NCBI RefSeq assembly: GCF_000003605.2 | Contig: NW_003150758.1 | Span: 589,691 to 641,571 of the forward strand | DNA from: Saccoglossus kowalevskii | Taxonomy: Eukaryota > Hemichordata > Enteropneusta > Harrimaniidae | DNA length: 51,881 nucleotides | Direction: 5' to 3' | Shown here: in pieces, positions 43,915 to 51,881 of the stretch | Layout: each line of letters starts with the position of its first letter | Position numbering within the stretch: position 1 is the stretch's first letter | Program-made: the position numbers and the translations under genes | Notes under the pieces: model-generated | Database searches by the model: none | What the model was told of the DNA's origin: nothing | What the model saw: only the letters and a program-made list of their open reading frames with translations

Positions 43915-46493
43915 CTGAAAGTAAAGTCATAGCGTTTAAAAGAGAATCAACCAATTCCTGGGATTGTGCCGAGGAATTGTGGGATACGATTACATGTTCT
44001 TTTCTTATATAATTTGAGTACGCTTAGTAAGTACGCTATGAGATCAGAAATATGGTGTTAATTTCCGGGTGTGAATTATAGAATAATGGGATGTTATCCA
44101 TGTTGTTCTTTAATGCTGTAACCTTAGGTTTAGATCTGGGTATCCCTGTTAGCAGCCGAGTACTCAAGTTCAACAATGAATAAAGGTGACAATACAACAT
44201 TTTCACTGGGCCTTCTGATTTGACGAGAGACAGTGTGATCCATACATTAATACTCCGACAGGAAAGTGTACATGTTACATTGCTGACTACTTGTGGCTAT
44301 CGCGTATTTCGATGTGACTGTAATCGAATTAGTTTTGTTCCTGTTAATTTCTCTTACTGTCGGATTACAAGTTGATAACAAGTTTCAAGTGACACCTGCA
44401 TGTATTATCATTAATATATCACTGAGTAAACGTAGCCAAAAGTATTCGTGAGCAAACGCTGAAAAAGAAATCTCGGAATATGTATCGCCCTTTCGTTTTA
44501 ATTTTATCTGCGTCATAGCGACCACCACGTGAAATGGACCCCAATTGTGATTTAAATTAGGTAACGGCGTGCCCATCACTGCCACTAGGTTGTGTATCAC
44601 GGTGAAATGGATGGTACGATACTATTGAACTAGTAATTATAAATTACTAATACTAATACTTTTTCATCTTATCCCTCTTCCAGACTCATAAAAATGGATT
44701 CGTATCATGGCCATATGAGAAGTAGTTTGCGACTTGTGTTTATTTTGTTTCCACTGAGCAATTTCCCAATGGTTTTGGTTTATATACGGATGATTCTTTG
44801 ATAACTGTCGACCCGAATGCAATAATTATGACTAGCACACAGGTGGAGTAAAACGATGCTTAAAGTACAGAATTAGTATAATAATTTATTCTTTTAGACA
44901 CGACACAACTATAATAATATATAACCGACTTATATAATATAATATGTAACCACACGAGGCTATAAATTTTTAAAATCATGCAATGATAGATTTAAGCTTT
45001 GAAAAAAAAGATGAACACAAATAGTTAAGAAATCATCTTCGCTAGCAAAGATCTGTTATTTCAAATTGGCTGATTCAGCCATACCTCACGATAAATTTGC
45101 ACTGAGTTCGCGAAGACGAACGATTCTGACTCGGGAGGTGCTCGGTAAGATATTAATACAAGTAACTTAAATTGTTGTTGTCATAGTATCCGTCACTTGA
45201 TCAGTGTATTTTATAAAACAAAATGTTATAACAGTCTGAGGTAAATTAAACAAAAAATTATCGAATACAGAGACACGTATGTTGTAAATATATTGATTCG
45301 CTCTGAGATAAGTCTTATTTTTAGTAATGATTGTATTAGCCTTACTGGTTTGTGCTCTATCATGATGCACACGTGGGTGTTTCGAATCACATGTACGTAT
45401 TGAAAATTCAAAGTGGATGTGTATTGTTGTTTTGGTTTTTGTTCTGAAAATATGATAATTACAGGTAGTTTCAACATGCGATGACGTAAAAGATGTAACA
45501 AACTATTAAGCGCAACGCTCAAAATGTTCAATATATTACGTAACCTCTAGATTGCAATAATGAAGAAGATATTAATCTCCGCATTTCTTGGTTTAGAGGT
45601 GAATCCATCTATTATGTTACCACACTTGTTTCAAGGATATTGTAGTATATAGCCTAGAGTATTATGTGTTTTCGTGAACAAACAACATCGGTGTACAACA
45701 GCGCAACTTCGGGGGCTCCCTCTCAATAACAACCGCACGCACACAAAAAGACAGTTGAAAGAATGAGAACATGGAAAAGTATTCAGGAAAACAATATCTC
45801 TGAGATAAAAGAGGCAACCAATCACATGACGCCTCGTGTTGATAAACATGTCTTTCTTCAAATATCAATCTTTTCACATTTACCGGGTAATGTTGTATAT
45901 GACTAACACAAATTCTATGTTGGATCTTTGTAAACTCCTGCCTATTTAATACGACTCGTATATATTCCCATTCAGATTTGGAGTTGGGTATGACAAAAGA
46001 TACCTGAAAATGCTGATCTTACCTGTGTATTAGACATCGAATATTCCTTTTCTTTTTTGTATTTTGTACTTATAACTGAACGGATAGCGAGGACGACACA
46101 CACCAACATCATAATAGTCATACACGCTGCGGCGCCAATAATAGTTATATCGTCATACGTCGTGTCAGCGAGCTCTCTTGCCGTCACCATCTTTACCTGC
46201 TCTGTGGTAGCATACACGGCTGTAGTGGCATTACTGAGAGTCGGCACACTGGCAGCAATCGCATTGTAATTCGCTTCAAAAAACAACTTCATGGTGAGAC
46301 AGTATTTTCGATTCGCGTGTGTACTAGGAAGTGTTGCTTTGTCGGCACGTTTCGAATAACACTGAAGATGGTTCACTGTAATACGGACATACGACGCATT
46401 AATCCATCTGCGCATGCGTCTTTTCAAATTATGATAATTGTCATTCGCACAGAAGCAAAACATGTTACGTAACACAGATGTCAGCGATCTCAT
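43852..46493 (-). CDS. Candidate single-pass membrane protein, two 3' exons
   Basis: Exon 46023-46493 (complement) ends in CAG|GTAAGA, phase 0, and joins exon 43852-43914 after CTTTCAG. The product would be up to 177 residues. A hydrophobic helix (ITIIGAAACMTIMMLVCVVL) follows a region with two N-glycosylation sequons (NAS, NAT) and cysteines. A basic stop-transfer stretch (STKYKKEKE) and an acidic tail (DSGENGEDPF...REMGMI) come after, giving type I topology. No signal peptide is visible from the ATG at 46493, so further 5' exons may exist, with a possible acceptor inside the first 35 codons. I do not recognise the family. Confidence 0.5.
43915..46022. other. Intron of the membrane-protein candidate
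   Basis: About 2.1 kb without recognised coding sequence; the frames at 45631-45877 are unsupported. Confidence 0.4.
46023..46493 (-). CDS. Membrane-protein candidate, exon with transmembrane helix
   Basis: 157 codons are open from the ATG; the true 5' boundary is uncertain. The transmembrane segment covers roughly residues 115-137. Confidence 0.5.
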
Positions 46494-47530
46494 TCATGGG
46501 TGCTTCTTTTTAGAGTATTATAATTGTAGACCAATCAAAATGTTGCAGTTGTTATAATCATGCCATTATCAAAGACATGTACGTGCGTTTCAATGAACAA
46601 AACTGTCCACGAACCTAAATTAACCCCCCCCCCCCTAACATCATTGTTAATACGACTGCTTCGAGGCAAACGAATGCATCTTTCAATTAAAAAAAGCCAT
46701 TGTGCTCCCTGTGCCAATATATATACTTGTGGAATATTATTTATTGCTGTTATGTGGACAAATAAAAATGTCGAAAATTACATTTACATAAACTAGTGTA
46801 ACAGTCAAAGTCCATCGCTTTTTGCGACGATGTTTCCTTCATACCACTCCATCATAAGTACGCCGCGGCGGCTCAAACCCACCAGCACGTGAACGTAGAA
46901 TATTGTGCATTACGTATCAAACCAATACATACGTCCAAGTAATGAAATTTAGAACTTGCGGTGGATCCCATTCCGACCAATTTTCGTTGTACAGTTGATG
47001 CACAGACACGGTTTACAAATTGAATTCGCCTTCTAAACCTTGCCCAGATTATGTTAATGTACGACCGGGAGTACGGTTTGTTATGAATGACCCGCTTTAT
47101 TTATTTAAAAAAAGTGCATCGTGTAATATGTCGTATTTCAACTGCTAGAATCGTTCTCAATGATAAGCAAAGTCGCCATTCAATTAAAAATAGATCGAAG
47201 AGTTCTGTCTGTATCGCGGTAGGATAAACGTATTTTGCCGTATGTGGATTGAGTATTTACTGTTCTAATCTGTTTTTAACAAATAGTTATATTTAATAAT
47301 GATCAACATTATATAGTTTTTTTTTATTTCGCCCTTAATCTGTTCATTCAGTCGGTGTTGGAATCAGTGTACTAATTAAGATTAAAACTAGCGTCAGAGG
47401 GTAATGTCTGATTGCCTCATTAAACTGAAAATTAATCATAAGCCGTATACGGAGTATTATTATTCTGTTCGTATTGTCAGCTCGATTTCAATATTAATTG
47501 GCCTTAATTCTAATTATGGTTTTTGACATT
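46494..47530. other. Intergenic DNA
   Basis: Holds a poly-C run at 46624-46636. No gene recognised. Confidence 0.45.
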
Positions 47531-47531
47531 T

Positions 47532-47740
47532 TACTCGTTCACCAATTCAGTACTTTGGCGTCTACCAATTGGCTCGTCCACTAATGCTGTACTGTGCCGC
47601 ACACTCGTCCACCAATCCAGCTTGTGGCGTCCAATCGTCTTCCAAAACCGTTACTGTGGCGTTCACTCGTCCACCAATTCAGAACTATGCCAGGCCACCA
47701 AACCGTTACGGTGTCTACCAAGCCAGTACTTTGGCGATTA
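47532..47740. repeat. Degenerate 30-38-bp tandem repeat
   Basis: Units built on 'ctcgtccaccaattcagtac' and 'gtggcgtc' recur about six times. Two plus-strand frames stay open across it, but their sequence is explained by the repeat. Confidence 0.7.
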
Positions 47741-48295
47741 AACTGGGCGTTGCTTTAGTAAACGGATACAAAGGACAAGGTACCCAAAATGACTTTCATA
47801 AAAACACAGCCCGTGGTTGTGCTCCTATGACGAATCTATCTTTGATCTGATAGTTTGATTGTAGTTCCTTCCCAATTACAAAATACTAGTAGTCTCTTTT
47901 CTCAGCGGCAAAAAGCCGGACTAGCGCCCAGTCTTCTTCTGAATCAACAAAGCGATGGGACGACTACTTCTGACTTACCTAAGCAGACGAGCTATGAATG
48001 ATGTAACATATGTCCGTATTAACATGTACCACATTTTTTTCTTCGGCTCATTACTTCATTTCTCGTCTACACAAACAAACTAGCACACGTAAGGGGCAGT
48101 GTTCACGCTATACAATATGTTTAAACAGCAACCAGTACTGAAATGGTTCAGGGGTTACTAGAAATTGCGGCATCGTCCATTTCTGTAAATGGGATACGAT
48201 TTTAAAAATAAACCAATAATCATGAATACATCTGTGTTGTATCACGTCAGTTCAGTTATTGAAAACTGTGAGAACATTTCAAGTAATATCGTGGT
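47741..48295. other. Intergenic DNA
   Basis: Nothing recognised. Confidence 0.45.
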
Positions 48296-48573
48296 TTAAA
48301 GAGCGGTAGTCGTCGCGCCACGCATGCGCAAGATATATGGGTCTCATACAAACAAAGATGGCGACTTTGACTGTTGCGCAGATCAACGAGTACAAACTGG
48401 GACGATTCCAAGCTTTAATTAGAAACTTTTTAGGTGATTGGAAGGTATCGAAGGAGTCGGTGCCCAGGTCCAACCTCATACTTGTGATTTCCATTTGAAG
48501 AGCGCATTGGATTGTGGGAAAATCAATGTTCATCAACACAGGTGTCGCACATGCGCAGTGCGACGACCACCGA
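48296..48573. mobile_element. TTAA MITE, first family, longest uninterrupted copy
   Basis: Starts TTAAAGAGCGGTAGTCGTCG and ends GCGACGACCACCG. The interior of about 240 bp contains the blocks seen in 20906-23195 and 29142-29335. The right TTAA is mutated. Confidence 0.78.
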
Positions 48574-50155
48574 GGTTTCTTGCTTTATATTAACGTCAGC
48601 CAAATTGTGAAGGTGTGGTACTAGACGCAACGTCGCCATGGTCCCTACTTGTAATTCGGAACAAGTAGACAAATCATTAATTATTTCTCGCAGTTCACGC
48701 AAATTCAGTCCATCACATTTATCAGATAAATGCAATTAGAAAGCAGTTTTGTACAAAAAAAAATATTAATCTCAAAACTAGGTATGTTGTCTGGAAATGG
48801 ACATATCTGAATGGAACCAACCAATTACACTATAAATCGATTAAATATATTGCGTATTGTATACAAACACAGTGTTCAAGATTAATGCATGGTGAACGCA
48901 TTTCAAGCATTTTTCTTCTAGCCTATTCGATGCATGCATGGATTGACTTTGTTCAAATTTGGTGTATACATAACATATATCCACGATTACGCATTACCAT
49001 TAATTTATAAATCAACAGGTTTCTTTGACTTGCTAGTATACTTATGCGGTTTTCATCAATTCTCTTTTTCACACCAAACGCAGATGAAATAAATAAAAAT
49101 ACGGTCAGTGAACTAGTATGCATCCAAAAGATTTCAAACATTCGTGAAATTATAATTTTTGCGCAATTTGCTATGGCAACACAGAATAATCATATCCGAA
49201 AATTTTGTTCAGTAACACATACTGAAAACATCCTGTAATTTATAGGGTGTTTTCAGTGAATATCAATTGAAACAGGTTCAAAAATGTTCATTTCTATTGG
49301 ATATAAAAAAATGATGATTTGTGTTCAAAATTAATGTATGTAACGTTTTAAAAACAAAAATAGTCTGAAAATATTTAGCCCCTGTTTACTTAATATTTGA
49401 AATGCCCGAGAACACATGTTTTCTCAGTCTCAATTTAATAATAATTATGCGAGGTTTAATATTATAAAACCACGAATATTCAAACATGAAACGACAATTA
49501 ATTATTCATAATGCGTACCGTTCCTATGGTAACCTAAGACAAAGGTTCACTTGTCTTTTGTTCGCCATTCGCCTCTGGTCGAGTGGTGCAGCGCTATTGA
49601 ACGTTTCATGCGTGCTAGGTATATTACGTAACCGTTAAATTGACTTCTTTCAAATGAAATCTACTCCTGAAAGGACGATAATGACTATTTCTTCCAGATT
49701 ATTCCCTCCATGCCCAGACAACAGATTAGATCGCGAGGGTCAGACGAATTAACCTTTGTATCAAACATATAGTATCAAACCTGTTTTTCTTAATAGCAGT
49801 AATGCTGAATATCAACTGTTTACAGGATTAGTCTTTTCATATTCCTTGTAATAATTTCTAATAATTCTAATATCTATGTCAGTGTTACTGAAAAACGTGC
49901 GTTTCACACACACAAATAAGAAAATAAAAAAACATGTCAGAATGAGACACATTCAAGTTCTGACGTATTCAAGTTGTACGACGTGAATTTAATTCAATTT
50001 TCTATATTTTATTTCAAATTGTTTTCAACTAAAAAACGCTTAAATCTCCCCCAGAAGGAATTAAAATCGTTACATAATAAAAACACACACTAACAGTCAC
50101 AACAATGCACAATAATTACCAAAAAAAGGAAAATACAGAATTCAAGATATAACGC
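48574..50155. other. Intergenic DNA
   Basis: A minus-strand frame at 48576-48735 (with NLRELREIINDLSTCSELQV) is mildly protein-like, but I see no splice acceptor or ATG. A tRNA-like 'ggtcgagtggt' at 49577 has no matching B box. Confidence 0.35.
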
Positions 50156-50515
50156 TTAAGGTAGAGATGCGGATTCGTGGTCACTTGGGAGTGATTTTTT
50201 TTTTTTTTTTGCTTTTTATTACCCAAACAGTCTTGGCTATAGACTGTTAAAATTTTGAATTGTGAATAGCGTAACAAACTCAAAAGACTATTTTAAAATA
50301 TAGATAACAGGTGCAAACAAATGAATGCTTAGCAAGATTTAGCAAGGCTGTACATAAATAATAAAAAATAAACATGGTGAAAAAAGAAATGACGGGATCT
50401 CCATATTATGCACTATATTTAACTTTTTACAAAATGATAATAAATTTAAATTTGGAACTGTTTACAGCCATTTTAATTATGAGCATTAGCAACCTCTTAC
50501 TGAGTGAATAGCAAT
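50156..50515. repeat. Solo copy of the right part of the 30005 element
   Basis: From 'ttaaggtagagatgcggattcg' to 'gcaacctcttactgagtga', this matches the reverse complement of 30838-31161. The TTAA lies at the same edge. Confidence 0.7.
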
Positions 50516-51129
50516 TATCTCAGCTTCTTTTTAGTGCACTTCCCAGAACTTTCAAAAAAATACCTCTTAGACGCTTTGACCTTTTGTTTTGAAATTTTCA
50601 CAAATGATTGACAATGTGTTTATCTTCAAACCGCCGTCGGGGCGTTGTTTTTTGTTGAACAGTGTTACAACAATCGTACAGACAACTAGCAAAAGGACAA
50701 TTTACAGCAAGTCTCAGAAGTATTGGGGCAGCCAATTTGCAAACTCGCTAGCGAATTGGCTAACTGCTTGGGTTTTGACTAAACAGTTGGCTTTCGAATC
50801 TTCTGGCGCCGACGCTTGGTCGCGTCCACTCTGGGCGAGTCTATATCGCATTAGGGAACATAATATGCTTTTACGTAGCCTGGAACATGTCTGGATTCCC
50901 CTGAATGGTTTGCTTTGCGGGGCCTGGGAATGGCTAGAGTTAGCTGGCGTACAAGTGATAATATGATAAATGCGATTACAACACCGATATTTACTATATG
51001 GGGGTAGCCATCTTGAACACTGATTGAAACTAAATAAAGAGACAAGTTGAGAAATGGTAAGGATTTGCCGAATGGTAAGGATTACCACGTATTAGAATAT
51101 TACGAACGCCTTCGGCAGCACTCGGTGAT
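50516..51129. other. Less AT-rich patch with overlapping open frames
   Basis: Frames on both strands stay open over 50589-51088, the plus one containing NSLANWLTAWVLTKQLAFES. Neither has recognised motifs. It may be part of an unrecognised repeat. Confidence 0.3.
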
Positions 51130-51264
51130 TTTCGTGACAGTTCGATTTTCATGCGCTAAATTAAAACCCAGTGATTATGTAAAATTTCGCATAGAATATC
51201 TAAATGATAAAACCGTGATAAAACTCGCTGAAAACCCAGTGAAAATTAGTCATTTTACAGTATG
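51130..51264. mobile_element. 'ctgtaaaatgactaatttt' repeat, copy 3, reversed
   Basis: Ends in 'gaaaattagtcattttacag', the reverse complement of the left ends at 11144 and 30239. Confidence 0.65.
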
Positions 51265-51881
51265 ACGACGATCGATAACATGCACGAGTTTGACTACGAT
51301 GTTGAAACTGCTATTTTTTCTCAAATTGTCATTTTGAATCTTATGTCATGCACCATTGCAAAGGTCATTGCAAAGGTCATTGCACAAGCTTTCTTTTTGA
51401 CTAAAAAACAGTACTAGCAAGATTTCGAAACATTATAACATTGGCGATACAAAAATACAACGGAAAATGTGCTGAAAAACGAAGAATTACATGAACTTAA
51501 CAAGGAATTCTCCGATTTTCAAAATTCCAACTTTCCCGTACCCGCAAACACGATTCCTGTGAGTATAAAAGGTCGGCGCACGCTTTATGCCCTTTGGCAT
51601 TTACTGTGATACTGCAAAACAAGACCTTGGAGTGTGTACTGTACGCAGCAACCATGAAAGTAAATGACGCGTCGGCGACGATCCTTGGGTGAAACAATCT
51701 GATTAAAATAAGATCCTGGTTAGCTTAATTTGTTTATATATACAATTAATATTTATTTTAATTATTTTTTGACGTTACAATTATTTTGCTGTAAGAATGG
51801 GTTTGTTTATGAAAGCCCGGCGCGGCAAATTTATTGTAAAGGAAATATTAAAACGAATAATAATAATAAATTTAATAGTAA
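51265..51881. other. Right edge of the window, no gene seen
   Basis: A 'caatctgattaaaataagat' block at 51697-51716 matches the terminal block of the long-TIR element at 25768, so another copy may begin here. Confidence 0.4.

Noticed and set aside
47523-47850. Two overlapping plus-strand frames
   Set aside because: They arise from the degenerate 30-38-bp tandem repeat.
49567-49640. tRNA-like sequence 'ggtcgagtggtgcagcg'
   Set aside because: No B box and no cloverleaf pairing could be drawn downstream.

Overview
This is draft genomic DNA from an animal, most likely a marine invertebrate. Genes are split by GT-AG introns of 0.1 to 6 kb, the DNA is AT-rich, there is a gap of 822 Ns, and small transposons, LINE tails and satellites are abundant. 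No bacterial-style gene layout, tRNA or rRNA gene, or CRISPR array was seen. The species cannot be fixed from the sequence; a deuterostome or another bilaterian would fit.

Three spliced gene models carry most of the recognisable coding capacity. (1) The 5' half of POLR3C (RNA polymerase III subunit RPC3) lies on the minus strand, with six exons between 1651 and 6022; the rest of the gene must lie beyond the left edge. (2) Head to head with it, 307 bp away, a complete six-exon NUDT17-type Nudix hydrolase runs from 6330 to 18215 on the plus strand. As far as I recall the same two genes are divergent neighbours in human, so this looks like old microsynteny with a shared promoter. (3) A second complete NUDT17 copy runs from 29390 to 37742 on the plus strand. 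It has the same exon phases and about 79% protein identity by hand alignment. Its promoter is not the duplicated one: a small transposon ends about 55 bp before its ATG.

The rest is layered mobile DNA. One family of short TTAA-flanked elements has at least five copies (6711, 14832, 20906, 29142, 48296); one interrupts a LINE reading frame exactly at TTAA. A second TTAA family lies at 3679, 13718 and possibly 10010. A 2-kb satellite-carrying element with 12-bp terminal inverted repeats (21153-23119) is nested inside a copy of the first family. Intron 1 of the second NUDT17 copy holds a 2.9-kb inverted assembly (29663-32551). LINE 3' ends lie at 6670-7043, 23950-24897 and 41960-42280, and two broken RecQ-like helicase fragments at 139-618 and 9493-9742.

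The right third (37.7-51.9 kb) is mostly non-coding. It contains one candidate two-exon membrane-protein gene on the minus strand (43852-46493). The most unusual local feature is in POLR3C: the boundary of intron 1 and exon 2 is triplicated as a 39-bp tandem repeat, giving three in-frame splice acceptors in a row.
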